A DNA stretch of 62,612 nt from Spirochaetota bacterium. Its GTDB lineage: Bacteria; Spirochaetota; Spirochaetia; Treponematales; Rectinemataceae. The position numbers and the translations under genes are program-made. Where the stretch lies: contig JAPLSO010000063.1 of the NCBI GenBank assembly GCA_026398595.1, positions 1 to 62,612 on the forward strand, given 5' to 3'. This document shows, piece after piece, positions 50,236 through 58,929 of the stretch (positions are counted from its first letter, which is position 1; each line of letters opens with the position of its first letter). The notes beneath the pieces were generated by a model. It had not been told where the DNA came from, did not search any database, and saw only the letters and a list, made by a program, of their open reading frames with translations.

Positions 50236-50817
50236 ATGCGCATGATCGACTACTGGGACAATCTCTTCAGGAACCGCAGGACCGACCCGTCCCATGAAGC
50301 CTGCCTCGACGAGGACCTGCCGCTCCTGAAACCCGGTAGGCTCCTTGATTTGGGTGCGGGGGACGGACGCAACGCCTTCTTTTTCCTTGAGAAGGGCTTC
50401 GAGGTCACGTGCCTGGACTATTCGGCTGAAGGGCTCGCCTCGATAGAACGAAAAGCAGCAGACTGCGGCATGCCGGTTCGGACCATCCGCGCCGATGCCC
50501 GGGGTGATTTCGCGGCTCTGAAGGATGAACGCTTCGACACCATCGCCATGATCCATTTCTTCCCCGGTCGCGATGCCTTGAACAGATTGACGCGGCTCCT
50601 CGTCGAAGGCGGGACCCTCTATTGCGTCACCTTCGTCAAGGACGAGCAGGACCCTGGGAGTTCGAAATACTCGATAGGGGTTTCCAGGCGGGAAATCGCG
50701 GAGCTGAAACTGAATCCTGGAATCGTCGCAGACCACATGAGGACGGACGAGCGGGGAGTGCTGTATAGTTTCCTGCTGAGGTCCGACAGGCCTTCGGAAG
50801 GATGGATATGCAGCTGA
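50236..50817 (+). CDS. Class I SAM-dependent methyltransferase (TehB-like)
   Basis: 193 aa. SAM-binding motif I is LLDLGAGDGRNAFFFLEKGF, followed by VTCLDYSAEGL and the motif IV-like FDTIAMIHFFPG. Pattern closest to TehB/thiopurine-type small methyltransferases. Its end overlaps the next gene by 16 bp, so the two are co-translated. Substrate unknown. Confidence 0.88.
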   Translation: MRMIDYWDNLFRNRRTDPSHEACLDEDLPLLKPGRLLDLGAGDGRNAFFFLEKGFEVTCLDYSAEGLASIERKAADCGMPVRTIRADARGDFAALKDERFDTIAMIHFFPGRDALNRLTRLLVEGGTLYCVTFVKDEQDPGSSKYSIGVSRREIAELKLNPGIVADHMRTDERGVLYSFLLRSDRPSEGWICS

Positions 50818-51506
50818 CATTCCTGGGTACGGGTTCGGCCTTCAATCCCGAAATGGGCAATACAGCCGCTTATTTCGTCTCGGGGGAACGCCTCTTTCTC
50901 CTCGACTGCGGCGAGACCGTGTTTTCAATGATCAGGGACCTGCCTACCTATCGCGCCTGCGACGAAGTTTTTGTCCTCCTCACCCACCTCCACGCCGATC
51001 ACGTCGGAAGCCTCGGTTCCCTCATCACCTACAGCTACTACGTGACGGGGAAGAAAGTCGCGGTGTTGCATCCTGTCGATTCGATCCTGCGCCTCCTCGA
51101 CCTCCTCGGGATCGAGCGAAGCTGGTACGGTTTTGAAAACCTTCGCGCCGGAACGGAGACGGACCTTGGAGGAGGCCTCGCCGCCACGCCCATCGAGGTC
51201 GACCACGTTCCGGCGATGCCCTGCTTTGGCTATCTGATTTCGGATGGTTCCAGCAGGATCTGGTACTCGGGCGACGCAAAGAAGATTCCCGCTCGGATCC
51301 TCGAAGGATTGGCCGACGGATCCATCGACCGGATCTATCAGGACACAGGCGGCGGGGACCGCGAAGATCCCGCCCACGCGGGACTCGCCTACCTCGAAGC
51401 CGCCATCCCCCCCTCTTTGCGGAGCCGCGTGATCTGCATGCACCTGGACAGCGATTACGCGGAACTCCTGGTTTCGAAGGGGTTCAGGGTCGCGGACGCG
51501 CGGTAG
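50802..51506 (+). CDS. Metallo-beta-lactamase-fold hydrolase (RNase Z-like)
   Basis: 234 aa. MQLTFLGTGSAFNPEMGNTAAY at the start and LTHLHADHVGSLG (the HxHxDH zinc motif), SGDAKK and CMHLDSD near the end are the metal ligands of the MBL fold. Similar to RNase Z/ElaC relatives and phosphodiesterases, but shorter, without an exosite arm. The start is inside the methyltransferase gene. Its 3' end overlaps the aldo/keto reductase gene on the other strand by 52 bp. Confidence 0.88.
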   Translation: MDMQLTFLGTGSAFNPEMGNTAAYFVSGERLFLLDCGETVFSMIRDLPTYRACDEVFVLLTHLHADHVGSLGSLITYSYYVTGKKVAVLHPVDSILRLLDLLGIERSWYGFENLRAGTETDLGGGLAATPIEVDHVPAMPCFGYLISDGSSRIWYSGDAKKIPARILEGLADGSIDRIYQDTGGGDREDPAHAGLAYLEAAIPPSLRSRVICMHLDSDYAELLVSKGFRVADAR

Positions 51507-52540
51507 CCTTCGCTTCCCTCGATCGGCTTCCCCGCCAGAATCTCCTGGTAATCGGCATAGTTCTTCGCTATAAGCGCCGGAGCGTCGAGGCCGTAGGGGC
51601 AGGCAGTCCTGCATTGGCCGCAGCGCAGGCAGCCGGGCACTTTCGCCATCATGGCCCGCGATTCCTGCGTCAGGAAGCGCTGAGGAGGCAGACGGCGGAT
51701 CATTCGCGACATGCGGGCGCAGGTATTGATTTCGATGCCGGCGGGACAGGGCATGCAGTAGCCGCAGCCTCGGCAGAATTCGCCCTGCAGTTCGGCCCTG
51801 TCCTTTTCGATGACAGCCTTGATTTCGTCGGCGAGGGCGGGAGGATTTTCGATGTAGGAAAGGAATTCGTCCAATTCTGTTTCGCTCTGGATTCCCCAGA
51901 TCGGGAGAACGCCGTCGAACTGGGCGATCCAGGCATAGGCCGCGGCGGAATTCGTAATAAGGCCGCCCGAGAGCGCCTTCATGGCGATGAATCCCATGCC
52001 GGCGGCCGCGCATTTGGCGAGGAGCTCCAGATCCTTTTCCGCCGCGAGGTAGGACAGGGGAAACTGCAGGGTTTCGTAGAGTCCCGAATCGACGCTTTCA
52101 TGCGCCACGCGGAGCCGGTGGTTGGAAATGCCGATGTGCCTGATCTTCCCCGCTTCCTTCGCCTCGAGCATGGCTTCGTAAAGGCCCGAGCTGTCGCCCG
52201 GCTTGGGGCAGAAGGGGGGATTGTGGAACTGGTAAATGTCGAGATATCCGGTCCGTAGCGCGGCAAGGGTTTTCTCGAGATCTGTCCGCAGGTCGTCGCC
52301 GGTTTTAGCCTGTGTCTTGGACGCGATGAACACGTTCTTGCGCAGGCCTTCTAGGGCCTCCCCCAGCTTTGCCTCGCTGTCGGAATAGCCGCGCCCCGTG
52401 TCGAAGAACCTGATGCCGCCCCGAAAGGCCTTCCGAATGAGGGCCACCGCGGTTTCACGCGGGATCCGTTGGATGGGGAGGGCCCCGAAGCCGTTCCTGT
52501 TCACCGTGATGCCGGTCTTTCCCAATGTTGTCGTAGACAT
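51455..52540 (-). CDS. Aldo/keto reductase with C-terminal 4Fe-4S domain
   Basis: 361 aa. The (beta/alpha)8 barrel keeps the catalytic pattern FDTGRGYSDSEAKLG (Asp, Tyr), IASKTQ (Lys) and IYQFHNP (His). The last third has two Cys clusters, CRGCGYCMPCPAGIEI and CLRCGQCRTACPYGLD, which would bind two iron-sulfur clusters as in the ferredoxin-type AKR group. An electron-carrying oxidoreductase with unknown substrate. Confidence 0.93.
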   Translation of the reverse strand: MSTTTLGKTGITVNRNGFGALPIQRIPRETAVALIRKAFRGGIRFFDTGRGYSDSEAKLGEALEGLRKNVFIASKTQAKTGDDLRTDLEKTLAALRTGYLDIYQFHNPPFCPKPGDSSGLYEAMLEAKEAGKIRHIGISNHRLRVAHESVDSGLYETLQFPLSYLAAEKDLELLAKCAAAGMGFIAMKALSGGLITNSAAAYAWIAQFDGVLPIWGIQSETELDEFLSYIENPPALADEIKAVIEKDRAELQGEFCRGCGYCMPCPAGIEINTCARMSRMIRRLPPQRFLTQESRAMMAKVPGCLRCGQCRTACPYGLDAPALIAKNYADYQEILAGKPIEGSEGYRASATLNPFETRSSA

Positions 52541-52682
52541 GTCGCCTCGCTTTTTCGTTTTGCATCAATTGGCCGCGTTGCTTAAGGGCTCATCCCCGGA
52601 TTTACGCCAGGACGGGGCCGGGGACCTCGACAGATCGGCCTTCTGCGAATAAAGTTAGCTAATACTATAGCACGAGGTCGGT

Positions 52683-55499
52683 ATGACAAAATGTGGTAAA
52701 TCATGCATTGCGTTGCTGGCTGTTCTGGTCATCGGGCTGGCTTCCTGCTCGACGCCCCCGACGACGACCACCACGGCGCAACCTGACGTCCCGACCTCGG
52801 CTCCGGTCAGCGCGAGCGTCGCGCCGGATTTGGTTTCCGCGGCTCCGGACGCGGCCGCAGAGCCCCAGCCCACCCACTCGGAAACCGCAATGAACGATCT
52901 CCTCGGCAGGGCCGAGGGGTTAAAAACCGACGCCAATAAATTCGGACTCGACATTTTCCTCCCCGAAGAATACATGGCGACAGATTCATCCTTTGCCGCG
53001 CTCAAGGAAGAGTACAAGGCAGCGACGGCAGAAGGCTTTGACGGCATCAAGGCTTCCTCTGTGAAGGCGAAGCTCGAGACCATGGTCGCGGACTGGGAAT
53101 CCTTCATCGCGAGGGGCATGCCCCTCGCCGCGGCTGCCGCAAAGGAAAAGACGGCAGATGCGCGTTCCAAGGCTCTGGACATTGGAGCTTCCCTTCTCGA
53201 GTCTGACAGGTTCGCGAAGGCCGAGGAGCTCCGTGTCCAAGCCGACGCCCTCCTCGAAAAGGGTGATTCCGTCGCCTCCATCCCAGCCTACAGGTACAGC
53301 GCCTCCGCCTACGACGATACCCGCGAAAAAGCCATGGCCGATAAATCCCGCGACAAGATCCGGGCCAGCGGCTACGCGAAATACTCCGACAGCTATTTCA
53401 AGATGGCCGAGAACAAGTACGCCGAGGAAGAGGCGTTCTGGAAATCGGGAAATCCCGATGATCTGGCGGCGGGAGCGGCAGTCCTCGGGGAAGCCAACTC
53501 CTTCTACGATTTCGTGGTGTCCAAGGGAGCCGAGTATCTATCTTTCGAAGGCAAAGACAAAGCCATCGCGGCGCAGAACGCCGCCCTTGCGGCAAAGGCC
53601 GACGCCAATGTCCCCGACGACTACTCCTCGGCCTCCGACATCATGGCCGAAGCCTTGTCTAGCCAGGGGAAGGGTCTCTATGAAAGCGCTTTCCCCTGGT
53701 TCGGAGACGCCGCCGCGGCATTCGGGGCAGCCTGCGACGCGACGATGATCCTGAAGAGCGCCGATGAGGAAGCGATCGCCGCGGCCCAGGAAGCGATTCA
53801 AGCGAGCGGGACCAAGGCGTCCCTGGCCGGATTCGAAGACAACGTCTATATCGTAGAAGCCCGGCGTTTTATGGATCTGGCTCGGACGCAGCATAATGAC
53901 CTGCTCTACTCCGATTCGAGGGTGAACGCCAGCGAAGTCCTCAACTACTCGACGCTCTCGGACAACTTTATCGTTGCCGAGCAAGCCCGCATCGATACGG
54001 AAACAGCGGAAAGGATCGCAGCGGAAAAGGCTCTGGCTGATCCGGTGATGGCGGGTGCCCGCGTGCGGATGGCCTGGGCCGACAACATCGATCTCAAGGC
54101 CGACTACCCCTCCCCCTATAAGCGGGCTTCGACCTCGATGGCCGCGGCCGAGTTCGCCTACCAGAATAAAAGGTATCTGCCTTCCAAGATCTTGGCCGAG
54201 GATGTTTCATCCATTCTTTCCGACGACTTTCAGTCCCAGGCTCAGAGCGACAGGAAGGCTGCCGAGGCCGCAAAGGCCAGGTTTTCCGAACTCGCCGCTG
54301 CCAGACCCTCGGCCCGCTCCAAGGCCGCCGCCGAGGCTGCTATGGCCGCTATTACCGAGGCTCGGTCCAGGATGGCCTGGGCGGACGAGAACAAGATCGC
54401 CGCGGACTATCCCGGGGAGTACAAGAAAGCTACGACGGCCATGGGAGATTCCTTCTTTGCGTATGGCGGGGGAACATACCCGGCGGCGATCGACCAGGCC
54501 AAACTCGTCTCCTCGACGCTTTCCGATGACTTCCAGGCTAAGGTTTTAGCCGACCGGAAGGCTGCCCAGGAAGCCTCGGCCAAGGCCTCGGCCAAGGACG
54601 CGGCAGCGGCAGCAGCCAGGCTCGCGGCCGACAAGGCTGCCCAAGAATCCGCGGCTGCAGCCGCGGCAGCAGCCAGGCTCGCGGCCGACAAGGCTGCGGC
54701 TCTCCTGGCTGCCAATCCTCCTTCCGTGAATATCATGGTGGGGCCCGAGCGCTTCAGCCCTGACGGAGATGGGGAGAACGATGTCTTGACCTTTAAGATA
54801 GGCACGGATCAGGCCGCCAACATCACCGACTGGAAGCTGGAAGTCTTTGAAATGGCCGTCTCCGAATCTTCCCAACCCAAGCCTACGGGTCAGGGGCAGC
54901 TCTTCATGGGGTGGGACGGCAAGGGTAAACCGCCTGCCACGATAAGCTGGAATGGCCTGTCCCCGCGCAACGAGCTCGTGGAATCGGCTACCGATTATCC
55001 CTTCAGATTTGTAGCGACGAATGCGCTCGGTAAATTCACGACCGTGACGGGAATCGTAGTCGTGGATGTCCTCGTGATAAAGGACGGCAACAACCTCAAG
55101 CTCAAGGTTCCATCGATCGTGTTCAGGGCCGATTATGCCGATTTCGTCGGCCTTGCGCCCGATACCGTGGTCAACAATGAAAAGGTCGTGGCCAGGATAG
55201 CCCAGATTCTCAACAGATACCCGAACTACAAGATTAAAATCCAGGGCCACGCTAACAGCATTGCCAAGATTTCGGGTCTCTCCCAGGACAAGGTACAAGC
55301 CGAGGAAGTGAATGAACTTATCCCCCTGTCCACCGGCCGCGCGAATCTGGTGATGGCGATGCTCATCAAGAACGACGTGGATGCCAAGCGGCTGAGCGTG
55401 GAGGGACTGGGCTCGAGCAAACCGGTAGTGAGCTTCAGCGACGCGGACAATCGCTGGAAGAACCGGCGCGTGGAGTTCGTGCTGGAGAAGAGCAAGTAA
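52683..55499 (+). CDS. OmpA-family lipoprotein with internal repeats
   Basis: 938 aa. Lipobox LASC gives lipid-modified Cys22. A long helical, Ala-rich region follows. Two repeats of about 90-100 residues lie near 455-600, each with RMAWADxxxxxxDYPxxYK, FAY and VSSxLSDDFQ. An Ala/Lys-rich linker (AARLAADKAA twice) leads to an immunoglobulin-like or FlgD-like domain starting VGPERFSPDGDGENDVLTF, then an OmpA peptidoglycan-binding domain (KIKIQGHANS, RANLVMAMLIKNDVDAKRLSVEGLG, NRRVEFVL). It probably bridges outer membrane and cell wall. The FSPDGDGEND motif is frequent in spirochaete envelope proteins. Confidence 0.9.
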   Translation: MTKCGKSCIALLAVLVIGLASCSTPPTTTTTAQPDVPTSAPVSASVAPDLVSAAPDAAAEPQPTHSETAMNDLLGRAEGLKTDANKFGLDIFLPEEYMATDSSFAALKEEYKAATAEGFDGIKASSVKAKLETMVADWESFIARGMPLAAAAAKEKTADARSKALDIGASLLESDRFAKAEELRVQADALLEKGDSVASIPAYRYSASAYDDTREKAMADKSRDKIRASGYAKYSDSYFKMAENKYAEEEAFWKSGNPDDLAAGAAVLGEANSFYDFVVSKGAEYLSFEGKDKAIAAQNAALAAKADANVPDDYSSASDIMAEALSSQGKGLYESAFPWFGDAAAAFGAACDATMILKSADEEAIAAAQEAIQASGTKASLAGFEDNVYIVEARRFMDLARTQHNDLLYSDSRVNASEVLNYSTLSDNFIVAEQARIDTETAERIAAEKALADPVMAGARVRMAWADNIDLKADYPSPYKRASTSMAAAEFAYQNKRYLPSKILAEDVSSILSDDFQSQAQSDRKAAEAAKARFSELAAARPSARSKAAAEAAMAAITEARSRMAWADENKIAADYPGEYKKATTAMGDSFFAYGGGTYPAAIDQAKLVSSTLSDDFQAKVLADRKAAQEASAKASAKDAAAAAARLAADKAAQESAAAAAAAARLAADKAAALLAANPPSVNIMVGPERFSPDGDGENDVLTFKIGTDQAANITDWKLEVFEMAVSESSQPKPTGQGQLFMGWDGKGKPPATISWNGLSPRNELVESATDYPFRFVATNALGKFTTVTGIVVVDVLVIKDGNNLKLKVPSIVFRADYADFVGLAPDTVVNNEKVVARIAQILNRYPNYKIKIQGHANSIAKISGLSQDKVQAEEVNELIPLSTGRANLVMAMLIKNDVDAKRLSVEGLGSSKPVVSFSDADNRWKNRRVEFVLEKSK
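54606..54697 (+). repeat. 35-bp direct repeat in the lipoprotein gene
   Basis: A 35-bp stretch (54606-54640) recurs exactly at 54663-54697, a period of 57 bp (19 codons). It encodes the AAARLAADKAA linker and could expand or contract in frame. Confidence 0.85.
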
Positions 55500-55557
55500 G
55501 GATCGAGGCTCAACAGCCAATCATCGGGAACCAATGAGGCAAGGAGCGCGGCGCGAC

Positions 55558-57918
55558 TTAAACCGCCGCCCGCTGGTAGAGATATTTCTGGAAACCTGAG
55601 AATACGGTGGCTATCTGGTCGGGCTCGCCCAGGTCGGCCACCGCGTCCTTGATCGAATCGTGGTACTTGAGGCGGAGGAGAGGCGTCAGCTTGTCCTGGT
55701 CGAGTTCGTCCACGCCGACCGAGACATAGTGCGAGAGGACGAAGTCGAGGAAGACGCGCTGCTTCGGATTAAAGCGTTCATCGATGACGAGCCTGGCGCC
55801 GGCGGCCCTCGTCGCGCGGCTCAGGGGTTCCTGCGCCCAGGCCACATAGGCCAGGACGTCGAAAATATCGCTCTTCTCGGCGTCGATGATTTTCTGCATC
55901 TCGGCCAATTGATCGCGGCAAAAACCCTTCTCCGCCAATCCCTGTAGAAGTTTCTTCCGCGTGTCGGGGGCGCTCCAGAGGGTTCTGAGCTCGGCTTCGT
56001 CCTTGAAAAACTCGGGCAGTTTGCCGAAAAGCTCTTCCATGAACTGCTGGGCCGACAGGGGTCTGCCGTCGGGGTGCCAGAAGCTCGTGCGGACCATGCG
56101 CTGGATGGTCCTGACCTTGCCGTCGGCCAGCGTTACTTTGGCGAGGCGCGGCCGGCCATAATCCGGCGATGAATCTATAATCTCGTCCATCTGGGGCATA
56201 TTATTCGGTTTTTGCGGCTCCTCGGCCGGGGGTTCGGGCTCGAGAGGTTCGCCGTCCCATTCCGGATCGCTGAAATGGTGGTAAGCCTTCACGAAGTCGT
56301 AGATGGTGAAGTAGTCCTTGCCGTCGTAGAGCCGCGTGCCGCGGCCGATGATCTGCTTGAACTCGATGATGGAGTTGATGGGCCGCATCAGGACGATGTT
56401 GCGTACGTTGCGCGCGTCCACGCCCGTGGAGAGCTTCTGCGAGGTGGTCAGGACAGTCGGCACGGTTTTCTCGTTGTCCCGGAAATCGCGCAGGAACTGT
56501 TCGCCGAGGGCCCCGTCGTCGGCTGTGACGCGCTGGCAGTAGTTCGGCTCGGAGCTTGTCTTCATCTGGTTGACGAGGTCGCGGACCACCAGCGCGTGGG
56601 CCTGGGAGGCGCAGAACACGAGGGTCTTCTCGCCTTGGTCGATCATGTCCATAAAGAGTCGCACCCGGTAGTGCTCGCGCTCCTTGATCTCGATGATCCT
56701 GTTGAAGTCGGGCTCCGCGTAGACGCGGCCTTCCTCCAGTTCGCCCTCAACCAGCGTATCGTCGGAGGTGTAGATGTATTCGTCGAGGGTGGTGGAGATT
56801 TGCTTCACCTTGAAAGGCGTGAGGAAGCCGTCGTTGATGCCTTCCTTGAGGGAGTAGACGTATACGGGCTCGCCGAAGTAGCGGTAGGTGTCGATGTTGT
56901 CCTTGCGCTTGGGCGTGGCCGTGAGCCCGAGCTGGACGGCGGGGGAGAAGTATTCCATGATGCCGCGCCAGGTGCTCTCGTCGTTGGCTCCGCCGCGATG
57001 GCACTCGTCGATGACGATGAAGTCGAAGAAGTCGCGGGGATAGTCGCCAAAATAAGGCGAGGATACGCCTGGTGCGGGTTTCCCATCCACGAGAGGCCCG
57101 CACATGAAGGTCTGGAATATCGTGAAGAAGACGCTGCCGTTCGTGGGTACCCGGCCGCGCTGGCGCACTGACGCAGGGTCGATCCGCACCATCGCGTCCT
57201 CGGGGAAGGCCGAAAAGGCGTTGTACGCCTGATCCGCGAGGATGTTGCGGTCGGCCAGGAAGAGGATGCGCGGCCTGTGGCTGGGTTTGCCGCTTGAATT
57301 CCAGCGCGCATGGAAGAGCTTCCAGGCTATTTGGAAGGCGATGAAGGTCTTGCCCGTGCCCGTGGCCAGCGTAAGAAGGATGCGCTTCTTCCCCGCGGCA
57401 ATGGCTTCCATCGAGCGAGCGATGGCGATGTCCTGGTAATAGCGGCCCTTGTGGGAGCCGCCCTTGTCTTCGAAGGGGATGGCCGAAAAGCGGTCGCGCC
57501 AGGCGTCGGCCGCGGTCGCTGTTCCTGCGGCGGCGAGGCACAGCTTCCAGAGTTCCTCCGGCGAAGGGTAGGCGGCGACCGCGTACTCGGCGCCCGTCCG
57601 CATGTCGATTGAGTAGACGCCGCGGCCGTTGGTCGCGTAGGCAACTCGCAGGGCCAGTTTACCCGCGTAGTTCTTGGCCTGGGCGACACCCTCGGTCAGT
57701 TCCTGATCCCAGGCTTTAGCCTCGATCACAGCCAGTTTCGTGTTGTGGTATTCGAGAATGTAGTCGGCTGTGAGCGATTTTCCGTGGCGTCCGAAGCGTT
57801 CGATGCGGCCCGGCGTGATGGGATACTCTCGTCGGACGCGGCTTCCCTCAACCACGCCCCAGCCCGAGGCCTTAAGCTGAGGATCGATGTGCTCGGCTCT
57901 GGTCTCGGCTTCGTTCAT
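55558..57918 (-). CDS. hsdR: Type I restriction enzyme R subunit (EcoEI type)
   Basis: 786 aa. The N-terminal nuclease part ends LAVIEAKAWDQ (the ExK motif), then the SF2 translocase: Walker A LATGTGKTFIA, motif II DECHRGG, motif III GLTATPKRKDN, motif V TSQKLSTGVDARN, motif VI IGRGTRLYDGKDYF; a C-terminal domain typical of the EcoEI/KpnBI family follows. It pumps unmethylated DNA and cuts it. Together with HsdS at 60413 and an HsdM outside this window it would form a type IB-like system. Confidence 0.95.
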   Translation of the reverse strand: MNEAETRAEHIDPQLKASGWGVVEGSRVRREYPITPGRIERFGRHGKSLTADYILEYHNTKLAVIEAKAWDQELTEGVAQAKNYAGKLALRVAYATNGRGVYSIDMRTGAEYAVAAYPSPEELWKLCLAAAGTATAADAWRDRFSAIPFEDKGGSHKGRYYQDIAIARSMEAIAAGKKRILLTLATGTGKTFIAFQIAWKLFHARWNSSGKPSHRPRILFLADRNILADQAYNAFSAFPEDAMVRIDPASVRQRGRVPTNGSVFFTIFQTFMCGPLVDGKPAPGVSSPYFGDYPRDFFDFIVIDECHRGGANDESTWRGIMEYFSPAVQLGLTATPKRKDNIDTYRYFGEPVYVYSLKEGINDGFLTPFKVKQISTTLDEYIYTSDDTLVEGELEEGRVYAEPDFNRIIEIKEREHYRVRLFMDMIDQGEKTLVFCASQAHALVVRDLVNQMKTSSEPNYCQRVTADDGALGEQFLRDFRDNEKTVPTVLTTSQKLSTGVDARNVRNIVLMRPINSIIEFKQIIGRGTRLYDGKDYFTIYDFVKAYHHFSDPEWDGEPLEPEPPAEEPQKPNNMPQMDEIIDSSPDYGRPRLAKVTLADGKVRTIQRMVRTSFWHPDGRPLSAQQFMEELFGKLPEFFKDEAELRTLWSAPDTRKKLLQGLAEKGFCRDQLAEMQKIIDAEKSDIFDVLAYVAWAQEPLSRATRAAGARLVIDERFNPKQRVFLDFVLSHYVSVGVDELDQDKLTPLLRLKYHDSIKDAVADLGEPDQIATVFSGFQKYLYQRAAV

Positions 57919-58007
57919 CGTATATTGGTCTTCCTGTTTACCTCATTTTGTCATGACGCCATAAGTCAAGCACCGCCCTGATGGCGAGTCAAGCTACTAT
58001 TGAGAAC

Positions 58008-58036
58008 TTGCGGGCGCCAAGGTTCTGGTTTATCCT
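58008..58036 (+). promoter_or_regulatory. Promoter of the 123-aa secreted protein gene
   Basis: TTGCGG (58008-58013), 17-bp spacer, TATCCT (58031-58036). The start would fall near 58043, almost at the ATG (58046), so the transcript may be nearly leaderless. Confidence 0.45.
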
Positions 58037-58045
58037 CGGCCTACT

Positions 58046-58417
58046 ATGAGTAGAAAAACCCCCGACCGAATGGCGTTCGTTGTGCTGGCGGCCTTGTTCA
58101 TCGTCGGCTCCCTGCCGGCGCAGACGGTTCTTGCCGAGTCGCAGGCATACAGAAAAGCCGATGAATACGCGATTACCCATTTCCAGAACGTAATCATGAA
58201 GGACGAGGAATTTCTCGGCATGTTCGGGGATATTGCCTGGGATGATATCGCTCAGGAAGTCAAGGATTCCGTGGATATCGTGCGATACAGAAAAGAGGAA
58301 AGCGCGTCGTACGGCGACAAATCCTATGTCTTCATCGGGATGATATACGATATATCGATCGAGCTGGTGATCGACAAGGTCACGGGCGAGCTCCAGAAAA
58401 TCGAGTATGTGATCTGA
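58046..58417 (+). CDS. Small secreted protein of unknown function
   Basis: 123 aa. Signal peptide MSRKTPDRMAFVVLAALF... with cleavage near ALPAQTVLAES. The mature part has an acidic helix (EYAITHFQNVIMKDEEFLGMFG) and a beta-like end (KSYVFIGMIYDISIELVID, KIEYVI). No family recognised. Inserted between hsdR and rhuM on the opposite strand. Confidence 0.65.
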   Translation: MSRKTPDRMAFVVLAALFIVGSLPAQTVLAESQAYRKADEYAITHFQNVIMKDEEFLGMFGDIAWDDIAQEVKDSVDIVRYRKEESASYGDKSYVFIGMIYDISIELVIDKVTGELQKIEYVI

Positions 58418-58456
58418 CTGGCTTGAGTATTGTCGGCGAGGGAGTTGGAGGTATAC

Positions 58457-58861
58457 ATGGAAAAGCCCGTCTCGGCGGAATCAGCCTCGGCATCGATTGA
58501 CGAAAAGATCAGGGAACTGGGGGACTGGCGCGGAAAGACGCTCGCGAAAGTGCGGGACATCATCCGCGAAGCCGACCCCGAAATCGTCGAAGAGTGGAAG
58601 TGGATGGGGACGCCCGTCTGGTCCCGCGGCGGCATCATCTGCACGGGAGAGACCTACAAGAACGTCGTCAAGATGACCTTCGCCAAGGGAGCCGCGCTTG
58701 AAGACCCTTCGGGTCTCTTCAACTCCAGCCTCGAAGGGAATACCCGGCGCGCCATCGACGTCCACGAGGGCGACGCGATCGACGAGGCGGCCTTGAAGGA
58801 CCTCATCCGCGCCGCGGTAGCGCTCAATCTCATGGGCAAGAGCAAGCCGAAGCCCCGCTAA
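58457..58861 (+). CDS. DUF1801-family protein
   Basis: 134 aa from ATG 58457, with GGAGGT six bases upstream. IDEKIRELGDWRGKTLAKVRDIIREADPEIVEEWKWMGTPVW and VVKMTFAKGA are the DUF1801 pattern (YdhG/YdeI-like fold). Proteins of this group are small cytosolic proteins of unclear function; some are linked to metal or stress tolerance. Together with the previous gene it interrupts the restriction locus. Confidence 0.85.
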   Translation: MEKPVSAESASASIDEKIRELGDWRGKTLAKVRDIIREADPEIVEEWKWMGTPVWSRGGIICTGETYKNVVKMTFAKGAALEDPSGLFNSSLEGNTRRAIDVHEGDAIDEAALKDLIRAAVALNLMGKSKPKPR

Positions 58862-58929
58862 GCGGACGGCGAGCGGGAAGCATCCGTTATTGATCTAGGA
58901 AATCGACGATCCGTAATCAACTCAGAATG

